Shown: in pieces, positions 28,962 through 39,301 of the stretch
Layout of the letters: every line of letters starts with the position of its first letter
How positions within the stretch are numbered: the first letter of the stretch is position 1
From: Aequorivita sinensis
GTDB lineage: Bacteria > Bacteroidota > Bacteroidia > Flavobacteriales > Flavobacteriaceae
Direction: 5' to 3'
Length of the DNA stretch: 64,000 nucleotides
NCBI RefSeq assembly: GCF_006346335.1
Contig: NZ_VDMC01000005.1
Span: forward strand, 62,001 to 126,000
Notes under the pieces: model-generated
The model's database searches: none
Told to the model about the DNA's origin: nothing
What the model saw: the letters and a program-made list of their open reading frames with translations, nothing else
Translations under genes and position numbers: made by a program

Positions 28962-29741
28962 TTAATTAATTTTAAACACTATAGGCACAGTGTACAAAAC
29001 ATCTACATATTTATCGCCCTGCTTACCAGGTTTCATCATTGGCAAATTAGCAATAACTCGCTGTGCTTCGTTTTTCAATTTTACATTATGAGAATTGGCT
29101 TTAACATCGGTAATGTACCCTTTTGAATCGATTTTGAAGTTCACATAAATTCTATGTGTTTCATTTTTATTCAAATCTTCTAAAAGCTCTTTTCTAAAAT
29201 TTTTATTGATGAAAGAATTGATTTTAGAAGACATACAATCTACCTTTTCAGTATTTGTACTCAATACTTCGCAACCAGGAAAAACCGGCACAAACTCAAC
29301 ATTTAAAATATTCTTGGGACCTTCAGCTACCGGTTCTGAAGGGGTGCTTACTGAAGTTTTTGGCTCTTCAATAACTGGGAGATCAGTTTCAGCTATTGGA
29401 GTTTCAACTTCTGTTGAAGTATCTGGCTTAACCTCAAAAGATGTTGTTTTTACAACTTTTTTAATTGGAACTCGCTTTTCTTTAACTTTTTCAACTGGAG
29501 CTTCAGGCTTTGGAATATCTACATCAATTACATAATCAATAATAGGAGGTTCGTTTAAGCCATCAAAAGTATCAGGCTCAACCACAGATGCAGTAGCTTT
29601 AAAATTGGTTTGCATCACTATGAAAACGATTAGCAAACTCGCAATTACACCTATTTGGAAAAACAAACTTGAATTCCACTTGATGCTTATAGCGCGCTTA
29701 TCATCTCTTTTGTTTTGAGTACTTTTTGCGGTTGTTTTCAT
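28962..29741 (-). CDS. Energy transducer TonB family protein (second copy)
   Basis: A 259-residue protein. A cytoplasmic basic tail is followed by one membrane helix (about 28-45), a Pro/Lys/Glu linker (KPEAPVEKVKEKRVPIKK), and a TonB C-terminal domain starting at FVPVFPGCE and ending LYTVPIVFKIN. TonB spans the periplasm to drive outer-membrane transporters with proton-motive force from ExbBD, whose genes are not in this window. It lacks the polyproline run of its upstream paralogue. Both TonB genes are separated by a terminator, so they form individual units. Confidence 0.9.
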   Translation of the reverse strand: MKTTAKSTQNKRDDKRAISIKWNSSLFFQIGVIASLLIVFIVMQTNFKATASVVEPDTFDGLNEPPIIDYVIDVDIPKPEAPVEKVKEKRVPIKKVVKTTSFEVKPDTSTEVETPIAETDLPVIEEPKTSVSTPSEPVAEGPKNILNVEFVPVFPGCEVLSTNTEKVDCMSSKINSFINKNFRKELLEDLNKNETHRIYVNFKIDSKGYITDVKANSHNVKLKNEAQRVIANLPMMKPGKQGDKYVDVLYTVPIVFKIN

Positions 29742-29796
29742 AATAATAGTTTTTAAGGGTTACATTATTATGAAATACAACTGTTATGCCAAAAAG

Positions 29797-29834
29797 AAAA
29801 AGCCTCGTATTTGCTAGTGCAAACCGAGGCTTTT
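29797..29834 (-). terminator. Terminator after the first TonB gene
   Basis: Stem AAAAGCCTCG (29797-29806) with CGAGGCTTTT (29825-29834), plus an inner stem TTTGC/GCAAA, with T-rich flank on the minus strand. Confidence 0.85.
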
Positions 29835-29852
29835 AATGTTATGTAATTTCAA

Positions 29853-30575
29853 TTATTGAATATCGAAAACAATAGGTAGTGAGTATAATACCCCAACTGG
29901 TTTCCCACGTTGTTTACCCGGAGTCATATCAGGTAGAGATCTTACAACACTCACTGCTTCTTTTTCCAATCTTGGATGCGGAGCACGAGCACGTACATCA
30001 ATTACCTTCCCACTTTTGTCAATTTTAAACTGAACTGCGATACGTTGTCTTCCTTCCAAACCTAAATCTGAAGCTAGATTAGTATCGAATTTCTTGTTGA
30101 TAAAGGCGCTAATTTTAGAAGACATACACTTTTTCTTAGCGTCATTTCCTCTTTCGTTTTCACACCCAGGATAAACCGGTACATTTTCGATAACTGCGAA
30201 AGGTACATCAGCAATCTCTTCTTCTACTACCTCTTCTACAATCTCCTTAACCTCAACAATTTTTTCATCTTGTTTCACTTCAGTCGATTCGATTACAGTT
30301 TCTTCCTCTTCCACTTCGTCTTCCATAACCTCAATAACTTCTGGAGCAGGTGGCGGCGGTGGCGGCGGTGGCGGTGGTGTCAATTGTTGGGTAATTGGAA
30401 TTTCTTCTTCCAATTCATCACCTACATCAAGAAGACCGTAGTCTAGATCTGATTTATCATAGGTTTTCCATTCTATTGCTTGCCACGCAAGAAATAACAT
30501 CGCTATCATTCCAATTTGGAAAAAAAGTGTGCTTCTGCGGCCTACATCAACTTTTGGGTTTTTTTTTGTTTCCAT
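29853..30575 (-). CDS. Energy transducer TonB family protein (first copy, polyproline linker)
   Basis: A 240-residue TonB: basic N-terminus, one membrane helix (about 17-36), a linker with a run of 10 prolines (about 68-78) followed by an acidic Val/Glu-rich stretch, and a C-terminal domain opening NVPVYPGCE and ending LYSLPIVFDIQ. The CMSSKISAFINKKF element is shared with the downstream copy (CMSSKINSFINKNF), showing a common origin. The polyproline region is encoded by GGC/GGT triplets (minus strand CCx codons); length changes there would stay in frame. Confidence 0.92.
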   Translation of the reverse strand: METKKNPKVDVGRRSTLFFQIGMIAMLFLAWQAIEWKTYDKSDLDYGLLDVGDELEEEIPITQQLTPPPPPPPPPPAPEVIEVMEDEVEEEETVIESTEVKQDEKIVEVKEIVEEVVEEEIADVPFAVIENVPVYPGCENERGNDAKKKCMSSKISAFINKKFDTNLASDLGLEGRQRIAVQFKIDKSGKVIDVRARAPHPRLEKEAVSVVRSLPDMTPGKQRGKPVGVLYSLPIVFDIQ

Positions 30576-30641
30576 TATAGTGGGTTTAACTTGGTGCTAA
30601 AATATATAAATTATCGTTCAATTTAAAACTTATTATAAATT

Positions 30642-31034
30642 TTAAGAATGAAACTTTTCTTTAAACATCTTAAACACTAAAATTCCTAATAAAGCACCTA
30701 GTAAATCTGCTAAAAAGTCGAAGACATCGCCAGATCGAGAAACAGGTGACAGTTCTTGAAGTACTTCAATTATTATGCCATAAAACATTAAAATCACAAG
30801 CAAAACTGTGATAGTTACGGCACTTAGATTATGTTTCTTATGTTTATAAAAATACCATTGCCAAAGATAAATTAGGACAAAAAATATGATTCCGTGAACC
30901 CATTTATCAATATGTGGGATATTTATTTTTGATACTTTTTCATTAGGCACAAGCAAGTAAGTAGGTAGAAAAAAAAGTGCTGTTACTGCACAGCTATAAA
31001 CTACAGCTACAAACAATAAAATCTTACGCTCCAA
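30642..31034 (-). CDS. VanZ family membrane protein
   Basis: A 130-residue protein with four membrane helices and VanZ-like motifs: [19 protein letters not shown] early on and [17 protein letters not shown] at the end. VanZ-like proteins are small inner-membrane proteins whose role outside teicoplanin resistance is unclear. Its start overlaps the end of gcvH by 11 bases, so the two are translationally coupled. It is the last gene of the ruvA-sprA-gcvH run. Confidence 0.88.
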   Translation of the reverse strand: MERKILLFVAVVYSCAVTALFFLPTYLLVPNEKVSKINIPHIDKWVHGIIFFVLIYLWQWYFYKHKKHNLSAVTITVLLVILMFYGIIIEVLQELSPVSRSGDVFDFLADLLGALLGILVFKMFKEKFHS

Positions 31035-31404
31035 TTACTTCTTTATAAGCATCAGCATCTAACAAATTTTCAATCTCTGAAGCATCACTAAACTTCATTT
31101 TAATCATCCAGCCTTCGCCATAAGGATCTGTATTTACCTTCTCTGGCTCGCTTTCAAGGCTTTCATTAAACTCAACAATCTCACCTGATAGCGGCAAGAA
31201 CAAGTCTGATACTGTTTTAACCGCTTCTACAGATCCAAAGATTTCATCTTTATCAAGTGTATCACCTACGGTTTCGATGTCTACATAAACGATATCACCA
31301 AGCTCACTTTGAGCGAAATCTGTAACGCCTATTATTGCAACATCTCCTTCAATTTTAACCCATTCGTGGTCTTTAGTGTACTTTAATTCTGATGGTAAAT
31401 TCAT
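31024..31404 (-). CDS. gcvH: Glycine cleavage system H protein
   Basis: The 126-residue length is standard. The lipoylation site lies in [18 protein letters not shown] (lipoyl Lys around residue 63), and the N-terminus [19 protein letters not shown] is typical. GcvH carries the aminomethyl group on its lipoyl arm between the P, T and L proteins in glycine oxidation. No gcvP, gcvT or lpd is in the window. It begins 18 bases after sprA, on the same transcript. Confidence 0.97.
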   Translation of the reverse strand: MNLPSELKYTKDHEWVKIEGDVAIIGVTDFAQSELGDIVYVDIETVGDTLDKDEIFGSVEAVKTVSDLFLPLSGEIVEFNESLESEPEKVNTDPYGEGWMIKMKFSDASEIENLLDADAYKEVIGA

Positions 31405-31422
31405 AGTAATTATTTTTTAAAA

Positions 31423-34400
31423 TTAGTTTCCAAAGTTATATCGCAGGGTAAAGCCACTGCGGATTGTTGTTTGAGGAAATGCAGTTGAGATTGCATACTT
31501 CGAGAAAGTATGGTCGTAATAGAATAAAGCCGTTAAGTTTTTACTCAACGCATAATCCATAGTCAATTGAGCTCCGTACATAGTTTGTCCTGCTGTGGTT
31601 TGACTATTCTCAATATCTAGATATCTTATTATTGTAACATTATCTCTTCTTGTAAGGTCTATCTTAAAGTTAAGATCACTACTCATAACAGATTTCTTTC
31701 CTCCAAAATTGGTTGCAATTCGCAAATCTTTAATTCGGTAACCTAGGCCCACAGTATATTCATTTCCTCTAATTTCGGTAAGCAGGTTGTTGGCAAAACT
31801 TAATGCTAGCGCTCGGTCTTTTCGTACCTCTGCTAAAATTTTAACCGAATTCTTCATCTCAAAATCCATTCTAATTAACGGAGAAAACTGTTCGGTTAAG
31901 TTAACATTAGTTAATAATGTTTTCACTTTAAAATTACCCGATTGATCTACAGCTTCAGGATCTGCGTGGTTGTAATCTAAATTAGATTGGAATTGGTTTA
32001 CAGTATACCCAGCTCTATATCCATGAGCTAATGAGAAACGCTTGAAGTTTTTCTTAAACCAAGGCAACCTCATTAATCCAGTATATTTAATATCCCAGTT
32101 TGGAAGTGGCACATCCCTAAAGATACCCGTACTTTCTTTACCTGCTTTATTTCCTTTATAAGCTGCAAGGAAGGCTGGCAACAATACGTCCTGACTATTT
32201 CTTCCGAAACCTACCGGAAAACCATCTTCCGTTCTAGGAATTGGGCCTCCTTGATAATGTTCTTCCGCAAGTCTGTTTGCAATAATCAAACGGTTATTTC
32301 TGAAATCTTCAAACGCAGCAGAATTGGTTTCATCACTAGCAGAAAATGCTGTTTTAATCAACATAGTTGAAATGTTGAAGTTACCAAATGTATTAGGCGT
32401 TAAAGAGTTATAAAGCCCATTTTCAACAATGTAGTTTTCAGAATAGTTTTCAGAATATACTCTACTACCATTTACATCAATCGTTAAATCAGTGAATGGT
32501 GTTAAGTTAGCCTGAATGTCTAACTGGCGGCTAGTAGTTTCGGTATACTGTTCATTAAATTCAGGGTACAGTGTTAACCAACCTTTACGAGCTGCCAATT
32601 CGCGAATTTCATTTTGACTTCCAAACACAAATCCCGTAGTAGGTTTTAAGGTTCCAATAAATCCAACTGAAGGCGTATATCCTGGTAAGTAAATACCATT
32701 GTTTTCTTTATAGCTAAGTTGAATTTTCTTTAATGAAGTTGCAAGTCCGATTAAGGTGTTTACAGCTTTATCTCCAGTATTTAAACCTCCTTCACCAGCT
32801 CCTGCTGTACCTCTACCCATTACATTAGGGTTTTCAGTTGCAGCTAAACCTAGTCTGCCAGACTTTTCATCTTTACTGTTCTTACCATCTAACCCAGTTC
32901 TGCCACCTCTTTCACCAGCTCTTCCTGTTTTAATATCTCCCTCGCCAGTTTCAGTTCTTCGCTGTTTACTTTTCTTTATTTTGGTTAAACCAATATATCT
33001 GTAAAAGCCAGTCATATCAACACTCGAGTTGATTTGATGTGTGCTTGCATTCTGAATTGAATTCCCTAAATCATAGTTATTAGTTGAACCATCAGTTAGC
33101 GTTACCGGTATATTATTGAATAAGTTACTACTAGCTTGCCACTGATAATCTCCAGTATATGAATAAGTCGCTCTTATAAATTTCAAAAATGGAAACTTAT
33201 TAAACGGCAAGTCGTAATTCACTTGAAGTGACTGGAAGTGTTGATTAGGATTTCCTACATCGAAGAAACCATCCCACACTCCTACATTATTATTAACGTT
33301 ACCATCATCATCAAGATAATTGTTTACAATCATGTTGTTGGTTGATGTGAAGTTGAATCGTAATGACTTAGTCAAATTATGATTAATAGTGTACTGCCAA
33401 TCAAATAAGAAGTTACGCTGGTACAATGTAGGCAATCCAATATTCCCTTCGATAAAGTTAATATCTCTAAATTTTTGCTCGTTATACTGACGCGTAATAT
33501 TTGAACCAACTGAAATATTAGTCGGCAAGTAATTAAAGTTTAAGTCTTTTAAGAACTGCCAATATTTACCTCTAAAAATTGAGTCGTTCTTTTTAAATGG
33601 CTCTATTGGTTTAGCTTCAAAATTGTAATTGTAAGTTGCACCAACTCTTACATTTTGTTCAACAGCATCTTCAACTTCAAAATCGTGGTGATCTGTTTGA
33701 TTGTATGAGAATGATCCTGTAAAGTTTTCTATGTCGTAAACTTTAGGCTTAGCCTCACCAGTACGTTCTTTACGAACACCTATAAAGTTAACACTTTGAC
33801 GTTTTGTATAGTCTACAGCTTGCTCCTTAATTCTATCGTGTTCAGCATCACTTACTGCATTATCCAGTCTTGTTTGAAGTTCGATATCTTGGAATTCAGG
33901 GTCGTATTGTGGAGTGATAAGCTCTTCAGATCTTCCATAGTTAAATGGCAATTGCACACCCCATTTTTTAGGCAACAACTGTCCTAAGTTAACATTGGTA
34001 ACAACGTCGTATTGTTGTACGTCTTCTTTACTACGTTGGTTTGGACCTTGCTCTAATGAACCAAATCCAACGGTACTTCTTCTACCTGAAGCACTTACTG
34101 TTGCGAAGTCGGCAATATTAGCGTCAAGCGCTACTACCGCAGCCCAACCTCCTTGGTTTTCTAATTCTGAAAGGCGTAATTCATTAAACCACACTTCTCC
34201 ACTAATATCATTAGTAGTACTATTTTTAACACCCAACATTATAGTTCGAACATTTCCGAAACTTGGATTTCCTTTAATTCCAATGGTCAATTCATTTTCA
34301 CCACCAGATAAATCTCCACCTAATTCAGACTCGGTGTAATAAACTACTTCAGTAGAGTTTGCTGGAGTAAGGGTTTTTACTTGTTGCAGCAATTCCAATG

Positions 34401-37400
34401 GTAAATTCAATCGGTTTGCCAATGGCCAAATATCTTCGGGATTTCTCGCGCCAAAACTTGTTGGATTCAACGGAATTTGAACCTCGTAATAGTTGTCGGT
34501 TAAATCGTTACCCAATCTAATGAACGCCAATAAATCGCCATTAGTAAGTTCGGTTTCATTTTGAAGCGACTCCGCGTGAATAAACATTTCAAGATTTTTA
34601 TATTGACGCATATCCACATCAAAATTCTTGTAAACTGCGCGACCGTCATTCGGTTCTAATCCACTAACACGAAGTGAAAGCGATTGTTCGTTTTGACGAA
34701 TAATATCGTTGTTATTGTTTAACTGCTCACGTTCAAGTCCCGGAGGTAATCGATAAGGAATTGGCTCGCGGTTTTCGTTTTCTTCAATACTTACTGTTGT
34801 TACTTCAAAAAGTGTATTGTCCAAAATTGGATCTTCCATAGTAACATCATCCAATGTTTTATCGAAACGCTTATAATCTCCGCGCACTAATTCTAAAGTA
34901 CCAAATCTTAAAACTGTGTTTTCTGCGAATTGAGACATAAACATTCTCATAAAGCGGATAGAACGGAAATCTGTAATTCCGTTAATAGCTTGGTCAGGCT
35001 CACTGATTGGAATTTTAAATTGAACCCAACGCACTGGAATCACACTATTGTTTTCAGTAGTAACTTCTAATTCTTTTACATCAGATACATAGTTATTGTT
35101 ATCTCTATTCATTCCTGGAAACATAGGAACGTTATATTCGAAATAACTATTTACTGTGTTCATTGTATTATCTCTGTTGATGTCTTCAACATCAGGCTGC
35201 GCAGTACTACCTCTATTAGTATCAGTTACTTCTACTGGAGAGTTACCCTGAGTACCATTGTATCTCAAATATCTATCTAAGATATTTCCTTCTGCTTGAA
35301 GGAAGTATTGATAATCATCGTTTGCTGGATCTGCTAAGCCGGCAAATTGTGGAAATTCTGCAGCTTCTTCGGCATTGTTTAATCCATCTAATCCTATATC
35401 TTGATTAATCCGCTCCTGTCCCTCGGTATTGAAGGTGTAAACTAAAGATTGATTTGAAGGTACTTTACCCCAAGCTGTTGAAGTAGTATTTCCGGTTGAA
35501 CCATCCTTAGGAAGTCCATTTTCATACTGCTTTCTTCCATCTTTAAGAATATCTTCCGAAATATTCCCAAGGTTAAAGTTTAGCATTCCACCAGGGTTGG
35601 TATTGTTTTCCTCATAAATAAACGGGTCCATCACCCAGAATTGAATATACTCTACATTTGAGCGCTCAAAATCTGTGGTTGTAAGTGGTCTCATTATACC
35701 TCCAAAATTATCTTCTGGATTAGGAAGTTCATTTGTTCCGTTTGCTGCTGGGTTGTAATTATACTCTCCACGGCGTGAAGGGTAGTAAGCTAAATCTAAG
35801 GTGAAAAGTGCTTGTGTTTGTCCTTGTATAATATCTTGATTGGGGAATATTTCATCTCTAAATACTCTTCTTGAGAATGGCGAAGAAAGGTCTTCATCAT
35901 TAATTCCGTTTGGACGTTGTGTACTATAAAAAATAGGATCAATGGTATACCACGCTAACTTAGCACGCTTGAAGTTATAAGACAAATCATTATTTATAAC
36001 TTCTCCTCCAAATCCTACCGGAGTACTTGCTAAGAACCAACTTGAAGGACTACTAATATCATTTGCTGTTTGTGAAGACTCAAAATCATCTACATAAACA
36101 GTTGTTTTCCCACCAAAGTCAGAAACTTTTGGAGCTCCAGGGCTTAAGTAAGCAAATTCACCTCGTAACGAAACGTTTGACTCAACATCAGTATCGATGT
36201 TTGGTAGGTGATTAACCATTCTTGTTAAGAAAGGTACTTCGGTAGAATAAGTTGCATTTATACCATATACAGTGTTGTTGATAGGTTCTACACCATACGA
36301 TGATTTTTGAGTTAGCGGACGCTCATTTAAGTTTAAATACGTAGCACCAATCATAAATTTATCACTGAATTTATGCTCAACATTTAAACCTGTAAATCGC
36401 TTACTTTGTTGACCAAAAAGTGAATTGTTTTCAGTGCTAATAGAAATTGGCGTTTTGCTGTTTAACAAACTTGGGTCTATAATTTTAACTCTACCTAATT
36501 GATAGTTTACTGTATAATCTACACCCTCAACTAAAGTACGACCACCAGCGGTAACAGTAACGGAACCTTGAGGAATGTTAAATGCCCCAATAGGAATACC
36601 ATCTGCACCTGTAGATTTATAACTACCTTTTAGTTGGAATTTATTTTTCTCACTTTCTAATTGTTCAGCTCTAGTTTTTGTAGAAGTATAAAGCGATCTA
36701 AAAACGTATTTATGCTGGTTTGCATTATACGTTTCGGGAATATCGTAGCTTGCAGGAGGAACTCCTGTAGTTGGTGTTTGATTTAATTGATCGAATAAGT
36801 GCTTACCGAAAGGCTCAACAGTAGGGAATATAATTCGACCATTTTGTGAATCTACGGTAATTCCATCTAAGAAATCAAAGAAACCATCCCCTCCATTTTG
36901 AGGATCGTTGTTAAAGTTAAGTCTATCTAAATTAAATACTCTAAGAAGAATTTCATCTTTTACATCTTCAGGAAGTTGTGCATAAGGATGACCAGGAGAT
37001 GCTTGAGCTTCAGTAATGAAGTTTACAGGAGAAGGATCTGTATAGAAAATATTTAATTTAAAATCTTCCTTTTCAAGTTGGTAAGCTCCAATTGGATAGA
37101 TGTTTTTCATCATCAAATCCCAAATTGGTTCGGTTACACTAGTAATATTACTCTTTAGAAGTTTTACTACCAGGTTTTGCGCCATTCCTACTTCATTGTT
37201 TCCTCCCGGAGGATTGCTGCCTCCTAATTCTCTTGGCCCTCCATTCGCTTCAACCCCGTCGCTAGAAAACTCTCCAACTTGGTAAACCTTTCCGTTTGCA
37301 GTAAATTGATAAGAAACCGCAAGAACTTCATCGTTTGATAAACTTTGATTTAACGAGATATACCCTAATTCAGCGTTTAATTTGTACTCGCTCTGGTCTA

Positions 37401-38685
37401 GTCTTCTCGCATTCTCAAGCGTAGCATAATCGATACCTTCACTTACTTGAACTCCAGAAAAACCTTGCCCTACAGTAGCAACGTCTCGAATAGCTGGGGT
37501 TAGTAAAGAAGATGCTCCACCATTTATTCCAAATGGGTTAAAATCGTTGTTCGCGTTATCTGGATATGCATTTCTTCCTACATTAATAAATCCTCCTGGA
37601 GGAGTGTTTAAACCAATGTTTAAAGGATCTGATTCCCCAATATCCTGAATTGCAACAATATTTCTTACGTTTTCAGTACGAGAGGTACGGTTTGTAACCC
37701 ATACTTCCATACGCGTTACTTGTACATTGCTATTTACAAATGGATATTGCGCCAATGCACGATCGTAGTTATCTCTAAAATAATGCGCTAAGAAGAAGTG
37801 ACGGTTTTCGTCGTAATCTAGTGCATATAGTTCAAAATCGGTGACCGTAGCTCCACCTTCGGCAGTTACAGTTCGCGATTCAGATTTTTGTTCAGAAAAC
37901 ACCCCGGTTATGGTTGTTTTACCAAATTGTAGTTGTGTTTTTACACCAAAAAGACTTTGCGCTCCTTGAATTAAAGAACTGTTAAGCGGCATACTAACAT
38001 TACCAACTTCAATTTTTTGAATAATATCGTCTTCTGTTGGGGTATATTCAAGTTTTATTTGGTTTTGGAAGTCGAAAGTACTTTGCGTATCGTAGTTTGC
38101 GTTTACCTGAAGTCTTGTTCCAACTTTCGCTAAAAGGCTTAAACTGATTCGCTGGTCAAAATCAAAAGAAAAATTTGTTCGGTTTCTCGGTGAAAAAGAT
38201 GGGTTATCTTGCTTTGTATACAAAACACCAAGATCCATTTCAACAGAACCTTGAGGAATTACTTCAATTGAGGTACCTCCAAAAACAGTTTCAAAGAAGT
38301 TTGAATTCACATAAAACGTAGGAAGTAAGTTTTTCTGTTCTTCTTCAGAACCTTCTTTTCGTCCATCAGCAGCGTCGATTTTCTGCTTGAAGTACGATTT
38401 CATCTGCTCCTTTTGAATTAAATCTTGATATTCTTTAGGCGTAAGAATAGTTGGATAATTTATATTAAAACCGCCAAGAGTTTGCGAATAGATATACCTG
38501 TCGGTAATAGGGTCGTATGTGTATAAATCCTGGATGCTGGTTGGGTTTGGAAGTATCATATTCCCCATTTCATTACCAACTGCGGTTGAATCTTGTGCTA
38601 GCGAAGAGTTGCTAACCAAAATGAAACTTAACACTGCTAAAAGCTTGAAAAAGCTACCCTTGTAAACGTAATTTTTTGCCTTCAA
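31423..38685 (-). CDS. sprA: T9SS translocon and gliding protein SprA
   Basis: A 2420-residue outer-membrane protein, similar in length to the known SprA. It has a signal peptide (LLAVLSFILVSNSSLAQ), the early segment RYIYSQTLGGFNINYPTILTP, a plug and barrel made of many aromatic-rich strands, and characteristic stretches such as YVDDFESSQTANDISSPSSW, SFDFDQRISLSLLAKVG and a final AFPQTTIRSGFTLRYNFGN. SprA forms the very large barrel through which T9SS cargo leaves the periplasm. Cargo candidates in this window are the giant adhesin and the type A protein at 61384-62097. It starts 3 bases after ruvA and leads into gcvH. Confidence 0.97.
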   Translation of the reverse strand: MKAKNYVYKGSFFKLLAVLSFILVSNSSLAQDSTAVGNEMGNMILPNPTSIQDLYTYDPITDRYIYSQTLGGFNINYPTILTPKEYQDLIQKEQMKSYFKQKIDAADGRKEGSEEEQKNLLPTFYVNSNFFETVFGGTSIEVIPQGSVEMDLGVLYTKQDNPSFSPRNRTNFSFDFDQRISLSLLAKVGTRLQVNANYDTQSTFDFQNQIKLEYTPTEDDIIQKIEVGNVSMPLNSSLIQGAQSLFGVKTQLQFGKTTITGVFSEQKSESRTVTAEGGATVTDFELYALDYDENRHFFLAHYFRDNYDRALAQYPFVNSNVQVTRMEVWVTNRTSRTENVRNIVAIQDIGESDPLNIGLNTPPGGFINVGRNAYPDNANNDFNPFGINGGASSLLTPAIRDVATVGQGFSGVQVSEGIDYATLENARRLDQSEYKLNAELGYISLNQSLSNDEVLAVSYQFTANGKVYQVGEFSSDGVEANGGPRELGGSNPPGGNNEVGMAQNLVVKLLKSNITSVTEPIWDLMMKNIYPIGAYQLEKEDFKLNIFYTDPSPVNFITEAQASPGHPYAQLPEDVKDEILLRVFNLDRLNFNNDPQNGGDGFFDFLDGITVDSQNGRIIFPTVEPFGKHLFDQLNQTPTTGVPPASYDIPETYNANQHKYVFRSLYTSTKTRAEQLESEKNKFQLKGSYKSTGADGIPIGAFNIPQGSVTVTAGGRTLVEGVDYTVNYQLGRVKIIDPSLLNSKTPISISTENNSLFGQQSKRFTGLNVEHKFSDKFMIGATYLNLNERPLTQKSSYGVEPINNTVYGINATYSTEVPFLTRMVNHLPNIDTDVESNVSLRGEFAYLSPGAPKVSDFGGKTTVYVDDFESSQTANDISSPSSWFLASTPVGFGGEVINNDLSYNFKRAKLAWYTIDPIFYSTQRPNGINDEDLSSPFSRRVFRDEIFPNQDIIQGQTQALFTLDLAYYPSRRGEYNYNPAANGTNELPNPEDNFGGIMRPLTTTDFERSNVEYIQFWVMDPFIYEENNTNPGGMLNFNLGNISEDILKDGRKQYENGLPKDGSTGNTTSTAWGKVPSNQSLVYTFNTEGQERINQDIGLDGLNNAEEAAEFPQFAGLADPANDDYQYFLQAEGNILDRYLRYNGTQGNSPVEVTDTNRGSTAQPDVEDINRDNTMNTVNSYFEYNVPMFPGMNRDNNNYVSDVKELEVTTENNSVIPVRWVQFKIPISEPDQAINGITDFRSIRFMRMFMSQFAENTVLRFGTLELVRGDYKRFDKTLDDVTMEDPILDNTLFEVTTVSIEENENREPIPYRLPPGLEREQLNNNNDIIRQNEQSLSLRVSGLEPNDGRAVYKNFDVDMRQYKNLEMFIHAESLQNETELTNGDLLAFIRLGNDLTDNYYEVQIPLNPTSFGARNPEDIWPLANRLNLPLELLQQVKTLTPANSTEVVYYTESELGGDLSGGENELTIGIKGNPSFGNVRTIMLGVKNSTTNDISGEVWFNELRLSELENQGGWAAVVALDANIADFATVSASGRRSTVGFGSLEQGPNQRSKEDVQQYDVVTNVNLGQLLPKKWGVQLPFNYGRSEELITPQYDPEFQDIELQTRLDNAVSDAEHDRIKEQAVDYTKRQSVNFIGVRKERTGEAKPKVYDIENFTGSFSYNQTDHHDFEVEDAVEQNVRVGATYNYNFEAKPIEPFKKNDSIFRGKYWQFLKDLNFNYLPTNISVGSNITRQYNEQKFRDINFIEGNIGLPTLYQRNFLFDWQYTINHNLTKSLRFNFTSTNNMIVNNYLDDDGNVNNNVGVWDGFFDVGNPNQHFQSLQVNYDLPFNKFPFLKFIRATYSYTGDYQWQASSNLFNNIPVTLTDGSTNNYDLGNSIQNASTHQINSSVDMTGFYRYIGLTKIKKSKQRRTETGEGDIKTGRAGERGGRTGLDGKNSKDEKSGRLGLAATENPNVMGRGTAGAGEGGLNTGDKAVNTLIGLATSLKKIQLSYKENNGIYLPGYTPSVGFIGTLKPTTGFVFGSQNEIRELAARKGWLTLYPEFNEQYTETTSRQLDIQANLTPFTDLTIDVNGSRVYSENYSENYIVENGLYNSLTPNTFGNFNISTMLIKTAFSASDETNSAAFEDFRNNRLIIANRLAEEHYQGGPIPRTEDGFPVGFGRNSQDVLLPAFLAAYKGNKAGKESTGIFRDVPLPNWDIKYTGLMRLPWFKKNFKRFSLAHGYRAGYTVNQFQSNLDYNHADPEAVDQSGNFKVKTLLTNVNLTEQFSPLIRMDFEMKNSVKILAEVRKDRALALSFANNLLTEIRGNEYTVGLGYRIKDLRIATNFGGKKSVMSSDLNFKIDLTRRDNVTIIRYLDIENSQTTAGQTMYGAQLTMDYALSKNLTALFYYDHTFSKYAISTAFPQTTIRSGFTLRYNFGN

Positions 38686-38688
38686 ATT

Positions 38689-39270
38689 TTATAAATTTTT
38701 TAAAGCTTGTTTAATAATCAATTCTACCGAAGCCTGTGGAGTTTCCTTAATAATGGCATCCACCACCTTTTCAGCCTTTTTTCGAATAAAACCTAGCGTC
38801 TCCAAAGCAGATAACGCTTCATTTTTATTCGTATTGCTTGTACCGGCAGAATTTCCTGACAAACCGTACACTTTTAAAATTTTATCTTTTAAATCCAACA
38901 CTACTCGCTGAGCTGTCTTGGCTCCAATTCCTTTTACCGACTGTATAACTGCAATATCATTCTGTGCGATAGCATCAATAACTTGATCTGGGGATAATGA
39001 CGAAAGCATAGATCTAGCCGTACTTGCTCCCACTCCTGATACGCTAATTAACAATCTAAATATTTCTCGTTCTGCAACACTGGTAAAACCATAAAGAATA
39101 TGGGCATCTTCACGTACCTGCAAGTGAGTGTAAAGCTTTATACTTTCACTGGCGGGAATTTCGGAAAATGTATGCAAAGATATATTGATGAAATACCCTA
39201 CACCATTGCAGTCTATCACTACGTCAGTTGGGTTTTTTTCAACTAATCTGCCCTGTATATGGGTTATCAT
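38689..39270 (-). CDS. ruvA: Holliday junction branch migration protein RuvA
   Basis: A 193-residue product with the OB-fold N-terminus (ITHIQGRLVEKNPTDVVIDC), two helix-hairpin-helix motifs (ISVSGVGASTARSMLSSLSP and SVKGIGAKTAQRVVLDLKDK) and the C-terminal RuvB-binding domain. RuvA binds four-way junctions and loads RuvB, encoded separately at 46175-47197. It is the first gene of the ruvA-sprA-gcvH-vanZ run, with a -7 element 24 bases upstream. Confidence 0.97.
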   Translation of the reverse strand: MITHIQGRLVEKNPTDVVIDCNGVGYFINISLHTFSEIPASESIKLYTHLQVREDAHILYGFTSVAEREIFRLLISVSGVGASTARSMLSSLSPDQVIDAIAQNDIAVIQSVKGIGAKTAQRVVLDLKDKILKVYGLSGNSAGTSNTNKNEALSALETLGFIRKKAEKVVDAIIKETPQASVELIIKQALKNL

Positions 39271-39293
39271 ATGTTAATAAAAACTAAAGGGTT

Positions 39294-39301
39294 CAAATAT
39301 A
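39294..39301 (-). promoter_or_regulatory. -7 promoter element for ruvA-sprA-gcvH-vanZ
   Basis: Minus strand TATATTTG, exact TAnnTTTG match, 23 bases before the ruvA ATG. A TTG is present upstream but at short spacing. Confidence 0.5.

Noticed and set aside
29206-29535. 109-codon plus-strand frame
   Set aside because: Antisense to the TonB gene, whose membrane helix, linker and C-terminal domain are clear.
30345-30380. GGC/GGT repeat as a phase-variable tract
   Set aside because: It codes for the polyproline linker of TonB on the other strand. Units are multiples of three, so length changes would not shift the frame.
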